From Streptomyces angustmyceticus (GTDB lineage Bacteria > Actinomycetota > Actinomycetes > Streptomycetales > Streptomycetaceae): 64,000 nucleotides of DNA. Each line of letters starts with the position of its first letter. Positions within the stretch are counted from its first letter, which is position 1. Made by a program: the position numbers and the translations under genes. The stretch spans positions 2,294,001 to 2,358,000 of the forward strand of contig NZ_CP082945.1 in NCBI RefSeq assembly GCF_019933235.1. The letters run 5' to 3'. This document shows positions 17,300-25,669 of the stretch, one piece after another. The notes under the pieces were generated by a model. The model was not told the DNA's origin. It saw nothing but the letters and a program-made list of their open reading frames with translations, and searched no databases.

Positions 17300-17860
17300 T
17301 CAGACCCGCTCGGTCTCCAGGAGCACTGGCGCATCGGGGGGCCCTTCGTCGAGCAGCGTGCGCAGCAGCTCGGCGAGTCTGGTCGGATACACCGTCTCAT
17401 GCGAGGCGGACAGTTCCTCCGAAGTCCACCACCTCAGCCCCGAGACGCTGCGTCGTTCCAGGTCAGTCTGCCCACCGGTGTCGGTGACAGTCCGGTCGGT
17501 TCTGCCCAGGTAGTACCACTCGTCCTGTTCCCAGCGCCGTCCGTCGAACGGGAAGGCGCAGCGGCGCTTCCACAGGACGGGGCCGAGGACGGCGTCGGTG
17601 ATGCCGGTCTCCTCGGCGAGTTCGCGGCGGGCCGCCTCCTCACGGGTCTCCGCCCCTTCCAGACCGCCACCGGGGGTGAACCACCACTGGTCGGCGGGGC
17701 GGTCCGGCTCGAAGCCGTGGAGCAGCAGGATCCGGTCATCCGGGTCGAGGAGCACGATGCGGGAGACCTGGCGCACCATGGCCGGCTCCGGGGTGTCACC
17801 GGCCGCCGCCCCATGGGCCGCGGCCGGCTCCCCGGCGCCCCGTCCCCGCTTCTCAGGCAC
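17300..17860 (-). CDS. NUDIX hydrolase
   Basis: 186 residues, GTG start at 17860 inside the last codons of sipZ (8-base overlap), so it is co-transcribed and probably translationally coupled with sipZ. The Nudix box is complete: GGGLEGAETREEAARRELAE continuing ETGI (Gx5Ex7REUxEExGU), preceded by ADQWWFTP. This binds Mg and hydrolyses a nucleoside diphosphate linked to another moiety; the substrate cannot be told from sequence. N-terminal 25 residues are Ala-rich. In Streptomyces sipZ is known to head its own operon with unrelated downstream genes, which fits. Confidence 0.9.
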   Translation of the reverse strand: MPEKRGRGAGEPAAAHGAAAGDTPEPAMVRQVSRIVLLDPDDRILLLHGFEPDRPADQWWFTPGGGLEGAETREEAARRELAEETGITDAVLGPVLWKRRCAFPFDGRRWEQDEWYYLGRTDRTVTDTGGQTDLERRSVSGLRWWTSEELSASHETVYPTRLAELLRTLLDEGPPDAPVLLETERV

Positions 17861-18581
17861 GTTTGCGCGCCTTGCGCCGGGCGAGGGGCCCGTGGGCCGC
17901 GCCGACCAGGATGAGGACCGCGCCGGCGACCACGGCGAGGGCGATGGGCTGCACCGGGCCCGGCTGCGAGGTGCCGCCGGGGAGGGCGGAGAAGGCCGCC
18001 GGGCGCTGCATCACGCCCACGCTGCCGAGCGGCCAGGCGCGCGCGTCGACCCGGGCGTTGACGGCGCTGCGCGGCACGGAGCCGTGGTCGCCGTCGGTGA
18101 GGTGGACACGGGAGTCGAGGGAGTCGCTGCGGTGGTCGCCGAGCAGGAAGAGCTGACCCCTGGGGACGGTGGCCTTGAAGCCGATGGGCGAGGCGGGCCC
18201 ACTGCCCTGCAGATACGGTTCCTCGACGGGGGTGCCGTTGATCGTCAGCCGGCCCTGCTCGGTGCAGCAGGCGACCTTGTCGCCACCGACGCCGACGACG
18301 CGCTTGACCATCGGCAGGTCGCCCCAGGTGGAGTCCTTGAAGACGACGATGTCGCCGCGGCGTATCTCGGAGCCGTCCACCTTCTCCGCCAGGACCCGCG
18401 CCCCGACCGCGATCGTCGGCGTCATCGAGTCGGTCGGCACCGTGTAGGGGCGGTAGATCAGCGCCGCCCATACGAAGCCGCCCAGGAACAGCACACAGCC
18501 GACGGCCACGGCCAGACCGGACAGCACACTGCCCGTCGTCCGGCCGCGGCCGTCGGTCCTGCGTTCCGTACTGCTGCTCAT
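17853..18581 (-). CDS. sipZ: Type I signal peptidase SipZ
   Basis: Cleaves Sec/Tat signal peptides at the outer face of the membrane. 242 residues, the smallest of four tandem paralogues. An N-terminal membrane helix (SVLSGLAVAVGCVLFLGGF) leads to the catalytic Ser box YTVPTDSMTPTI. The catalytic Lys lies in MVKRVVGVGGDKV, and the conserved GDHRSDSLDSR box follows. A second membrane helix is at the C terminus (PIALAVVAGAVLILVG), then RRKARKRA. Position last in the array on the minus strand matches S. lividans sipW-X-Y-Z. There is a 54-base gap to sipY, compared with overlaps between the other three, consistent with a separate transcription unit. Confidence 0.92.
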   Translation of the reverse strand: MSSSTERRTDGRGRTTGSVLSGLAVAVGCVLFLGGFVWAALIYRPYTVPTDSMTPTIAVGARVLAEKVDGSEIRRGDIVVFKDSTWGDLPMVKRVVGVGGDKVACCTEQGRLTINGTPVEEPYLQGSGPASPIGFKATVPRGQLFLLGDHRSDSLDSRVHLTDGDHGSVPRSAVNARVDARAWPLGSVGVMQRPAAFSALPGGTSQPGPVQPIALAVVAGAVLILVGAAHGPLARRKARKRA

Positions 18582-18635
18582 CCCAGCGCTCCCACCCCGC
18601 GGACCGGGCCCGCGTCGAAGATCCGGGACGGCACC

Positions 18636-19640
18636 TTACCTGGGGTTACGTGTTCCGGTCAGCCTTCGGCGACGCCAGATCACGATCGGCACCGCGCCGG
18701 CCAGTCCGAGGGCCGCGGGCGTCGCCGCCATGGCCTTGTTGATTCCGGGCTGGTCGAAGGTGTCCGGCACGGGCAGCATCGCCCAGCGGTTGATCGGCCA
18801 GGCGATGGTGAACGCCCTGCCGACCACCTCGTTCTCCGAGACCGTGCCGTTGCCCTTGAGGTTCTGGTGGTAACGGGAGTCGAGGGAGTCGTCGCGATGG
18901 TCGCCCATCACCCAGATCCGGCCCTTGGGGACATGGATCGGGCCGAACGCCCGGTCGCCGCACGGGGTGGCACCGGGGTAGATGTACGAGTCCTCCTTGA
19001 GGGCCTTGCCGTTGACCTTGACCGGGCCCGTGCCGTGGCACTCGACGGTGTCGCCGCCGACCGCGATGACCCGCTTGATCAGGTCCTTCTCCTCGGCCGA
19101 GGGCATCAGGCCGATGAAGCTGAGGACCTTCTGCACGGGGTTCGGCTCGGGGGTCGGCGTCTCGTTCAGCCAGCCGCCCGGGTCGTGGAAGACGACGACC
19201 TCGCCGCGCTGCGGCTTGGAGCCGAACCACGGTGTCAGCTTGTCGACCAGCACCCGGTCCCCGCGCTGCAGGGTGTCCTGCATCGAGTCGGACGGGATCG
19301 AGAACGCCTGCACCAGGAAGGTCTTGATCAGCAGCGCGAGGAGCAGAGCGATGCCGATGAGGATCGGCAGCTCCTTCCAGAAAGCACGCGGCTTCTTGGC
19401 CTTCTTCACGCCGCCGCTCGCCTCCTCGCCCGCTGACGTGTTCAACGTATCCGACATGCCCGCAGTGCCCGACGGTTCCGGAGAGTCCGCCGATGACGGA
19501 TGCTGCGTCTGTGCCTGCGCCCCTGACCGGGGTGGTGACGGATGCACGGAACTCGTCACCGGCCGCGGGGTCTCACCGCGACCTGCCGGCTCTTCGGGCT
19601 CTTCGGTTCCGGACCGCGCGCCGACCGCCAAGTCCCCCAC
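18636..19640 (-). CDS. sipY: Type I signal peptidase SipY
   Basis: 334 residues from GTG 19640, which has a good GAGGAG five bases upstream and overlaps the sipX 3' end by 68 bases; an internal ATG at 19457 is an alternative. An acidic Pro-rich cytoplasmic N terminus precedes the membrane helix LPILIGIALLLALLIKTF. The Ser box is FSIPSDSMQDTL, the Lys box LIKRVIAVGGDTV, then MGDHRDDSLDSRYH, and there is a C-terminal helix AALGLAGAVPIVIW with RRRR. SipY is the main processing enzyme in S. lividans (established knowledge). The overlap indicates co-expression with sipX. Confidence 0.92.
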   Translation of the reverse strand: MGDLAVGARSGTEEPEEPAGRGETPRPVTSSVHPSPPRSGAQAQTQHPSSADSPEPSGTAGMSDTLNTSAGEEASGGVKKAKKPRAFWKELPILIGIALLLALLIKTFLVQAFSIPSDSMQDTLQRGDRVLVDKLTPWFGSKPQRGEVVVFHDPGGWLNETPTPEPNPVQKVLSFIGLMPSAEEKDLIKRVIAVGGDTVECHGTGPVKVNGKALKEDSYIYPGATPCGDRAFGPIHVPKGRIWVMGDHRDDSLDSRYHQNLKGNGTVSENEVVGRAFTIAWPINRWAMLPVPDTFDQPGINKAMAATPAALGLAGAVPIVIWRRRRLTGTRNPR

Positions 19641-20835
19641 ATCTGCTCCTCACTCCACGCACTCGCCCGCCCGTCAACCGGTGCAGGCCCACCACTCCCA
19701 TAACGAGCGGGAGTTCCGCAGGGGTCGGGAGTACGGTCAAACTGTCGGTGGACAGCCTATGCGGCGCGCCTGCCGCCGACGCCTTGGCGCCCGGCGCGTC
19801 GCGCACGCTCGTGAAGGTGTCCGGTTCTTCCAGGCGCCGCCAGTGGCTGAACGGCCAGCCGATCACCACGGCCCGGCCCACGACACCGTCCTCCGAGACC
19901 GTGCCACGGTACGGCTCGTCCAGGTGGAAGCGCGAATCCGCCGAGTTGGAGCGGTGGTCGCCCATCACGAAGATCCGCCCGATGGGGACGTTCACGGTGA
20001 ACTTGAGCGTGGAGGGCGGGTTGCCCGGATGGATGTACGGTTCGGTCAGCGGGGTGCCGTTGACCGTGACCTTGCCCTGCTCGTCGCAGCATTTGACGGT
20101 GTCGCCGCCGACCGCCACGACCCGCTTGATCAGGTCCTGCTCGTCGGCCGACGGCAGCAGGCCGATGAAGGTCATGGCGTCCTTGACCGGCTGGAAGGCG
20201 CCGCCGTCGTCGGCGGGCTTGTTCTGCTCGCCCTTGAGCCAGCCGCCGGGGTCCTTGAAGACGACCACGTCGCCGCGCGCCGGCTTGGAGCCGAACCACG
20301 GCGTCAGCTTGTCGACCAGCACCCGGTCGCCGATCCTGATCGTCTGCTCCATGGAGCCGGACGGGATGACGAAGGCCTGGACGAGAAAGGTCTTCAGGAC
20401 GAGGGCGATGGCCAGCGCCACGCCGACGAGGATGGGGATCTCCTTGAGGTAGGAGCGCTGCCTGCGGCGCTTGATGCGCCGGGCCAGGCGCCGCCGCTCG
20501 GCCCGGCCACCGGTGCCGGTCCGTCCCGCCCGCCTGCCGGTCGCCGCCCCGTCCGTCCGGGGACCGGCGCTCCCACCGGGCTCCCCGGGGCCGGCGTACG
20601 TGTCGCCGCCGTACGCCTGGCTGCCCCCGTATCCGTCACCACCCCCGTACGCCCCGGTACCCCCGTACGCGTCACCGCCGCCGTACGCGTCACCGCCCCC
20701 GTACGTCTCGCCACCGCCGTACGGGCTCCCGGTGCCCCGCTCCGGCGCGCCGCTGCCCCGCTTGGACCGGCCCGCCGCCCTGCCGGTCCTGCCGGTGCCC
20801 TGGCCCGCGTGGCGGGGGCGTCCGCGGCTACCCAT
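19573..20835 (-). CDS. sipX: Type I signal peptidase SipX, with Gly/Tyr-repeat N terminus
   Basis: 420 residues, the longest paralogue. Residues about 37-85 are a YGGGDAYGGG-type repeat in a basic, disordered cytoplasmic tail, followed by a very basic block (RRRLARRIKRRRQRS) and the membrane helix PILVGVALAIALVLKTF. Ser box VIPSGSMEQTI, Lys box LIKRVVAVGGDTV, then MGDHRSNSADSRFH. After a short C-terminal hydrophobic segment (LPLVMGVVGLHRLTGG) the last 30 residues are Arg/Gly-rich and are read from DNA that also codes for the start of sipY. That tail may have arisen by loss of an earlier stop codon. ATG 20835 overlaps the sipW stop by 8 bases. Confidence 0.9.
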   Translation of the reverse strand: MGSRGRPRHAGQGTGRTGRAAGRSKRGSGAPERGTGSPYGGGETYGGGDAYGGGDAYGGTGAYGGGDGYGGSQAYGGDTYAGPGEPGGSAGPRTDGAATGRRAGRTGTGGRAERRRLARRIKRRRQRSYLKEIPILVGVALAIALVLKTFLVQAFVIPSGSMEQTIRIGDRVLVDKLTPWFGSKPARGDVVVFKDPGGWLKGEQNKPADDGGAFQPVKDAMTFIGLLPSADEQDLIKRVVAVGGDTVKCCDEQGKVTVNGTPLTEPYIHPGNPPSTLKFTVNVPIGRIFVMGDHRSNSADSRFHLDEPYRGTVSEDGVVGRAVVIGWPFSHWRRLEEPDTFTSVRDAPGAKASAAGAPHRLSTDSLTVLPTPAELPLVMGVVGLHRLTGGRVRGVRSRCGGLGGRRAVRNRRARRAGRSR

Positions 20836-21592
20836 GGGGGCCTGCCACGGCGGGTATCCGGCCGAAGGACCGTGGGCGCTCGACGGTGCGCCACCGGCTC
20901 GCGGGCCAGGTGATCAGGTCGGCGCGGCCGATGACCTTGTCCAGCGGGACCGTGCCGCCTCCGGGGTCGCCGAGGTGGTCGCGGGAGTCGCTGGATCTGG
21001 CGCGGTGGTCCCCCATGACCCACAGCCGGCCCTCGGGCACCACGATGTCGAAATCCACCGAGGACGGCGCGTCCCCGGGGTGGAGATACGCCTCACTCAC
21101 GGGCTCACCGTTCACTTCGATCCGCCCCCGTTCGTCGCAGCAGGTCACATGGTCACCACCGGTGCCGATCACGCGCTTGACGTAGTCGGTCTCGGCGGGC
21201 CGGGCCAGGCCCAGCGCCGCACCGGCGCCGCGCAGCAGCCCGGTGACGGGATTCTCCCCCTGCTCCCTGTGAACGAAGGACCCCGTGCCGTCGAACACCA
21301 CCACATCGCCCCGCTCGGGCGCGCTGCCGAAACGGTACGCCAGCTTGTTGACCAGCACCCGGTCCCCGGCCTGCAGGGTGTTCTCCATGGAGGTGCTGGG
21401 AATCAGGAACGGCTGCGCGACGAAGGCGCTGAGCAGCAGGACGAAGGCCAGGCAGAGTGCGAGGAGGGTGGCCGGCCGGTGACGCAGCCCGGCCGCGCGG
21501 GCGAGCAAACGCGCGGAGCGCGACCCCTGCTCCGGCCCCTGGTCGGGGGTGGGAGAGGGGTCGCGCTCCGTGAGTTGTGCGTCGGTGTCCAT
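20828..21592 (-). CDS. sipW: Type I signal peptidase SipW
   Basis: 254 residues, first gene of the sipW-X-Y operon. A cytoplasmic tail of about 40 residues, then membrane helix LLALCLAFVLLLSAFVAQPF and the Ser box LIPSTSMENTL; the Lys box is YVKRVIGTGGDHV, followed by MGDHRARSSDSRDH. Unlike SipX, SipY and SipZ it ends soon after the periplasmic-side domain (IPAVAGPHG), with no second membrane helix visible. It lies 96 bases downstream of rplS, with a terminator between them, so it should have its own promoter in 21600-21660. Confidence 0.92.
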   Translation of the reverse strand: MDTDAQLTERDPSPTPDQGPEQGSRSARLLARAAGLRHRPATLLALCLAFVLLLSAFVAQPFLIPSTSMENTLQAGDRVLVNKLAYRFGSAPERGDVVVFDGTGSFVHREQGENPVTGLLRGAGAALGLARPAETDYVKRVIGTGGDHVTCCDERGRIEVNGEPVSEAYLHPGDAPSSVDFDIVVPEGRLWVMGDHRARSSDSRDHLGDPGGGTVPLDKVIGRADLITWPASRWRTVERPRSFGRIPAVAGPHG

Positions 21593-21660
21593 CGGGCCAT
21601 GAGCCTATCCGGCCGGGTCCGGACCCCGTACGCGAGAGTCGGTTTGCGTTGCCCCGGCGC

Positions 21661-21687
21661 AAAAAATCGTGCTCCGGGACGGCCCGG
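21661..21687 (-). terminator. Rho-independent terminator of rplS
   Basis: On the minus strand, directly after the rplS stop, CCGGG-CCGT-CCCGG is followed by AGCACGA and a run of six T. The stem is short but the T-run is unusually clear for this GC-rich genome. Confidence 0.6.
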
Positions 21688-21688
21688 C

Positions 21689-22036
21689 TCAGTTGTCGCG
21701 CTTCTCCTTGATCTTCGCGGCCTTGCCGCGGAGCTCGCGCAGGAAGTACAGCTTGGCGCGACGGACGTCACCGCGGGTCACGACCTCGATCTTCTCCACG
21801 ATCGGGGTGTGCACGGGGAAGGTGCGCTCGACGCCGACGGAGAAGCTGACCTTGCGGACCGTGAAGGTCTCACGGACACCGGCGCCCTGACGGCGGATGA
21901 CGACGCCCTTGAACTGCTGCACACGGGAGCGGTTGCCCTCGATGACGCGGACGTGGACGTTGACGGTGTCACCCGGGCGGAAGGCCGGGATGTCGCTGCG
22001 CAGCGACGAGGCGTCGACGGAGTCGAGAAGGTGCAT
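21689..22036 (-). CDS. rplS: 50S ribosomal protein L19
   Basis: 115 residues, [20 protein letters not shown], then [52 protein letters not shown] and [19 protein letters not shown]. All L19 hallmarks are present and the length is normal. Last gene of the rpsP-khpA-rimM-trmD-rplS ribosome-assembly cluster; a 133-base gap separates it from trmD and may hold a promoter or leader. Confidence 0.97.
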   Translation of the reverse strand: MHLLDSVDASSLRSDIPAFRPGDTVNVHVRVIEGNRSRVQQFKGVVIRRQGAGVRETFTVRKVSFSVGVERTFPVHTPIVEKIEVVTRGDVRRAKLYFLRELRGKAAKIKEKRDN

Positions 22037-22169
22037 GACCTACTGCTTTCTTCGCTGATGCCACAGGTCATCAACGGAATATCGAAAATGATGTGTCGGA
22101 TGCCGTTCCGTCGGGCGGGCGTCGTTCCCCCTGTGGCAGGGGCGCGCGCCGGACGCACACAGCAGCGGC

Positions 22170-22979
22170 CTATTCTTCCACGGCCCCGGTCGTCCGCCCA
22201 AATCGGCCGTCCGGGCCCTGTGACCAGCCCAGGGCGTCGAGCATCGCGCGGTCGTGCTTGTCGAACGCGGCGGGGTCGGCGCGCTCGATCAGATCGGGGC
22301 GGTTGCGGTCGGTGCGGCGGAACGCCTCGTCCCGGCGCCAGCGGGCGATCTTGCCGTGGTGGCCGCTGACCAGGACGTCGGGGATGCCGCGGCCGCGCCA
22401 CTCGGGGGGCTTGGTGTAGACGGGGCCCTCCAGGAGGTCGGCCATCGCGCCGGGGGCGAAGGAGTCGTCCTGGTGGGAGGCGGCGTTGCCGAGGACGCCG
22501 GGGAGCAGCCGGGCCACCGCCTCGACCATGACCAGCACCGGTGCCTCGCCGCCGGCCAGGACGTAGTCGCCGATGGAGACCTCGCGGACGTCGACGCGGT
22601 CGCCGTACTCCTCGATGACGCGGCGGTCGATGCCTTCGTAGCGGGCCGGGGTGAACACCAGCCAGGGCTTGGCGGAGAGTTCGACGGCGAGCTGCTGGGT
22701 GAAGGGGGCGCCGCTCGGGGTGGGGACGACGATCACCGGCGCTCCCTCGCCGGAGGCGAGGATCTCGTCGAGCGCCTCGCCCCACGGCTCGGGCTTCATG
22801 ACCATGCCGGGGCCGCCGCCGTAGGGGGTGTCGTCGACGGTGCTGTGCTTGTCGTGGGCCCAATCGCGCAGGTCGTGGATGCGCACGTCGAGCTGTCCGC
22901 GGGCGCGGGCCTTGCCGACGAGGGAGACGTTCAGCGGTTCGAGGTACTCCGGGAAGATCGTGACGACGTCGAGCCGCAT
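22170..22979 (-). CDS. trmD: tRNA (guanine(37)-N1)-methyltransferase
   Basis: Methylates G37 of tRNAs with G36, preventing +1 frameshifting. 269 residues. The SPOUT deep-knot enzyme is recognised by [34 protein letters not shown], the SAM-binding knot RYEGIDRRVIEEYGDRVDVR and SIGDYVLAGGEAP, and then LLEGPVYTKPPEWRG and PDVLVSGHHGKIARWRRDEA. The start overlaps the rimM stop by one base (TGATG). Fully ordinary. Confidence 0.97.
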   Translation of the reverse strand: MRLDVVTIFPEYLEPLNVSLVGKARARGQLDVRIHDLRDWAHDKHSTVDDTPYGGGPGMVMKPEPWGEALDEILASGEGAPVIVVPTPSGAPFTQQLAVELSAKPWLVFTPARYEGIDRRVIEEYGDRVDVREVSIGDYVLAGGEAPVLVMVEAVARLLPGVLGNAASHQDDSFAPGAMADLLEGPVYTKPPEWRGRGIPDVLVSGHHGKIARWRRDEAFRRTDRNRPDLIERADPAAFDKHDRAMLDALGWSQGPDGRFGRTTGAVEE

Positions 22980-23524
22980 CAGCTCTCCTCGCGGCTGCCG
23001 GCGATCTCGGCCTGGCTCGCGTCGAGGAGGCCGGTCGGCGGGTCGATGACCGCGCGCTGCTCCTCCAGGTCGATCTCCGGGACGATCTCGGCGACGAACG
23101 GGATGAGGACCTCGCTGCCGTCGGGCCGCCGGACGACCAGCAGGTCCTGGTAGGGCAGGTGGGAGATCTCGGAGATCCGGCCGACCTCGGTGCCGTCGCG
23201 GGTGACGACGTCGAGGTCGATCAGCTGGTGGTCGTAGAACTCCTCGGGGTCCTCGGGGACCTCCTCGGGGTCGACCTCCGCGATCAGCAGGGTGTTGCGC
23301 AGCCCTTCGGCGGCCGTGCGGTCCGTGACGCCCTCGAAGCGCAGCAGCAGCCGGCCGCTGTGCACCCGGCCGGCCGCGATGGTCAGCGGTCCGACGGAGG
23401 ACGGTTCGGTGGCCAGGACGGCGCCCGGGGCGAGCCGCAGCTCGGGCTCGTCGGTGCGTACCTCTACCGTGAGTTCGCCCTTGATGCCGTGGGCGCGGCC
23501 GATCCGTGCCACTACCAACTGCAC
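22979..23524 (-). CDS. rimM: 16S rRNA processing protein RimM
   Basis: Assembly factor for the 30S head that binds S19. 181 residues, GTG start at 23524 giving [18 protein letters not shown]. The N-terminal RimM barrel ([35 protein letters not shown]) and the C-terminal PRC barrel ([20 protein letters not shown] and [29 protein letters not shown]) are both present. Coupled to trmD by a TGATG overlap. Confidence 0.95.
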   Translation of the reverse strand: MQLVVARIGRAHGIKGELTVEVRTDEPELRLAPGAVLATEPSSVGPLTIAAGRVHSGRLLLRFEGVTDRTAAEGLRNTLLIAEVDPEEVPEDPEEFYDHQLIDLDVVTRDGTEVGRISEISHLPYQDLLVVRRPDGSEVLIPFVAEIVPEIDLEEQRAVIDPPTGLLDASQAEIAGSREES

Positions 23525-23640
23525 GCTGTTCTCTCTCCCCTTGTCACGGCTGGACGGCCGCCGCTTGCGCGGAGGTGGCCGAGAACCGTCGTGGTTTCTC
23601 GATGGGTGGTGACGCGGCGGGATCCGCGGTCACCAACGAA

Positions 23641-23680
23641 CTCGGGCCGGGGACGGCCCGAGGGCCCTCCCCGGCCCGAG
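23641..23680. terminator. Strong hairpin between khpA and rimM
   Basis: CTCGGGCCGGGG (23641-23652) pairs perfectly with CCCCGGCCCGAG (23669-23680), 12 base pairs. No T-run. It lies 16 bases downstream of khpA on the minus strand and may attenuate transcription between the very abundant S16 and the low-abundance RimM/TrmD, or protect the upstream mRNA. Confidence 0.6.
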
Positions 23681-23695
23681 CCGGTGTTCAACTTG

Positions 23696-23935
23696 TCAGC
23701 GGACCTGGTCCACGTCGACGAGGTCGACGCGGATGCCACGGCCGCCGATGGCGCCCACGACGGTCCGCAGAGCGCGGGCGGTACGGCCGTTGCGGCCGAT
23801 CACCTTGCCGAGGTCGTCGGGGTGGACCCGGACCTCCAGCACGCGCCCGCGACGCAGGGTGCGCGAGGCGACCTGCACGTCGTCGGGGTTGTCGACGATG
23901 CCCTTGACGAGGTGCTCGAGGGCTTCCTCGAGCAT
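23696..23935 (-). CDS. khpA: KH-domain RNA-binding protein KhpA
   Basis: 79 residues, MLEEALEHLVKGIVDNPDDV, then VLEVRVHPDDLGKVIGRNGR with the GxxG loop (IGRNGRTA) and ALRTVVGAIGG. It matches the small single-KH proteins that pair with KhpB/Jag in Firmicutes and Actinobacteria and bind RNA. It starts two bases after the rpsP stop, so it is co-translated with S16. Confidence 0.93.
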   Translation of the reverse strand: MLEEALEHLVKGIVDNPDDVQVASRTLRRGRVLEVRVHPDDLGKVIGRNGRTARALRTVVGAIGGRGIRVDLVDVDQVR

Positions 23936-23937
23936 GC

Positions 23938-24378
23938 TCAGGCCTCGGTCGACTCGGAGGTGGACTCGGCCGCAGCCTCGTCCGCCTTCTTGTCAGCCTT
24001 CTTCGCCTTCGGGGTGATGGCCTCACCCTTCGGCTCGTCGCCGGAAGCCTTGGCGGCGGCCTCGAAGAGGGCGCGCTTGTCGGCCTTCGGCTCGGCGACC
24101 TTCATCGGCGCCGGGGCCGGCAGGCCCTTGAACTTCTGCCAGTCGCCGGTGACCTTGAGGATGGCCGCGACGGGCTCGGTCGGCTGCGCGCCGACACCCA
24201 GCCAGTACTGGACACGCTCGGAGTCGACCTCGATGCGCGAGGGGTTCTGCACCGGGTGGTACAGGCCGATCTCCTCGATGGCCCGGCCGTCACGGCGGGT
24301 ACGGGAGTCGGCGACGACGATACGGTAGTGAGGCGAACGGATCTTGCCCAGACGCTTCAGCTTGATCTTGACTGCCAC
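23938..24378 (-). CDS. rpsP: 30S ribosomal protein S16
   Basis: 146 residues from GTG 24378, giving [20 protein letters not shown]16 core: [56 protein letters not shown]-terminal extension of about 60 residues is Lys/Ala/Glu-rich and ends ESTSESTEA, as in other Streptomyces. The frame runs 13 codons further upstream but those do not align with the family. First gene of the rpsP-khpA-rimM-trmD-rplS cluster. Confidence 0.96.
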   Translation of the reverse strand: MAVKIKLKRLGKIRSPHYRIVVADSRTRRDGRAIEEIGLYHPVQNPSRIEVDSERVQYWLGVGAQPTEPVAAILKVTGDWQKFKGLPAPAPMKVAEPKADKRALFEAAAKASGDEPKGEAITPKAKKADKKADEAAAESTSESTEA

Positions 24379-24494
24379 GGGAGTGGTGTCTCCTGGTCTT
24401 GACGTGGTGGGGCACAACGGGATGCCACGTGGGGTTGCGGTACTCGGGGTGCCCGATGGACGCGTCAGCCGGAGGAGAGAGGGGTCCTGTGCGA

Positions 24495-24535
24495 CTGTCG
24501 AGTACAGCTAGCCATTGTGCCACACGCCCATGGGT
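24495..24535 (-). promoter_or_regulatory. Possible rpsP promoter region
   Basis: On the minus strand the string TGTGGCACAATGGCTAGCTG lies about 120-150 bases upstream of the rpsP start, in DNA of conspicuously lower GC than its surroundings. CACAAT or a nearby hexamer could be a -10 element. This is weak evidence, based on composition and position only. Confidence 0.3.
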
Positions 24536-25125
24536 CAGCCGACCGCGGCCACCTCGGGGATCCGGAAGGGCTTCCCGCAGCCACCGCAGACGATCGGCGC
24601 CTGGGCCAGGACGGACGGCACGACGCGGACATTGCGCCCGCAGTCGCAGACGGCCTTGACGCGGACGCCCCCTCCGGAGGAGCCGTGCCGGGCGGCCGGG
24701 CCCCGGAAGCTGCGGGTGGTGTCGGTGGCGGTGGCGGCGGAGTGCGCCTTGAGGGCTCTGGCGAGCCGTTCGGTGGTGGAGCGGTAGCGCCTCCTGGCCT
24801 CGGGGTTGAGCGTGACCAGGGAGAAGCCGCTGCTGGGGTGCGGCTCGTCGGCGTGGTCCAGGCCCAGTTCCTCGGCGATCGCCAGGAAGCGGCGGTTGTG
24901 GTAGCGGCCTGCGCGGGAGGTGTCGCGGACGCCGCGGGCGGCGGCGATGCCGTGGACTGCCTCATGGAGCAGCCGTTCGAAGGAGAGTTCCGCGCCGCAG
25001 GCGGACGAGGACTCTCCGATCAGGGACTCGGGGGCGGCCAGGTCCGGCAGCTCGGGGTGGTGCCGTTGAATATCGGCCCACGCGAGCGCCAGTTCGGCGG
25101 CGAGGACAGGCGGTGTCGTGCTCAC
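24535..25125 (-). CDS. Zinc-binding HExxH protein (SprT-like fold suspected)
   Basis: 196 residues from GTG 25125 (STTPPVLAAELALAWADIQ); a further upstream GTG at 25188 is possible but lacks a ribosome-binding site. The centre has a metallopeptidase-like FERLLHEAVHGIAAARG motif (HEAVH) followed by RYHNRRFLAIAEELGLD. A C-terminal zinc-ribbon-like CDCGRNVRVVPSVLAQAPIV with CGGCGKPF provides four Cys. The arrangement HExxH plus C-terminal Cys4 resembles SprT/Spartan-type proteins, but the third ligand is not identified. It is conserved next to rpsP in Streptomyces as far as I recall. Function unknown. Confidence 0.75.
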   Translation of the reverse strand: MSTTPPVLAAELALAWADIQRHHPELPDLAAPESLIGESSSACGAELSFERLLHEAVHGIAAARGVRDTSRAGRYHNRRFLAIAEELGLDHADEPHPSSGFSLVTLNPEARRRYRSTTERLARALKAHSAATATDTTRSFRGPAARHGSSGGGVRVKAVCDCGRNVRVVPSVLAQAPIVCGGCGKPFRIPEVAAVG

Positions 25126-25669
25126 GTCGTGACAACGAGCCGGGGTCGTCCGGTGTTCCGATTCCGGGCCATCCCAAATAATTTGCACGTACCAGTCAGT
25201 TTCCGGTCATGAGTCATGGCCAGGGCGCGGTGCGCAGATCTGCGCAGAAGGCGCCCAGCGGCCCTCAAGCCGGTACGTATCCCCGCGTACGCCGCATGGC
25301 GTAGCCGGTCGTATACCGGGGCAACGATCACCGCGGCGATGGTACGGGGCGGCCACCGGACCCGGCGGCACCGGCTCGCACCCCACCGTAGGTGCCGGTG
25401 GACGTGGGCGTCCGGACGGCCCCCGGTACCCGGGTGGCGGCCGCTGCCGTGGCGGAACGGCGCCGGCCGGGTCACCCTGGAACGGCGCTCCAGGGAGCGG
25501 GCCCGGCGCACACGGGGGCGCGCGGGAGACAACCCCGGCGCATCCCCTGGACGCCCGGACGAATGCGCAGTTGTCTGGATCGCGGGGGCGCACGACGCGC
25601 GAACACGGGGGCGATCGGTACGGACGGTACGGAACAGCTTCGGGTTCTCGGCGAATAGGGGCGCTATCG
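25126..25669. other. Gene-free stretch upstream of the methyltransferase gene
   Basis: 544 bases between divergent genes. The frames crossing it are Arg-rich and without domains. A lower-GC patch (25170-25215, with AAATAATTTGC) probably holds promoters. Otherwise I see nothing. Confidence 0.5.
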
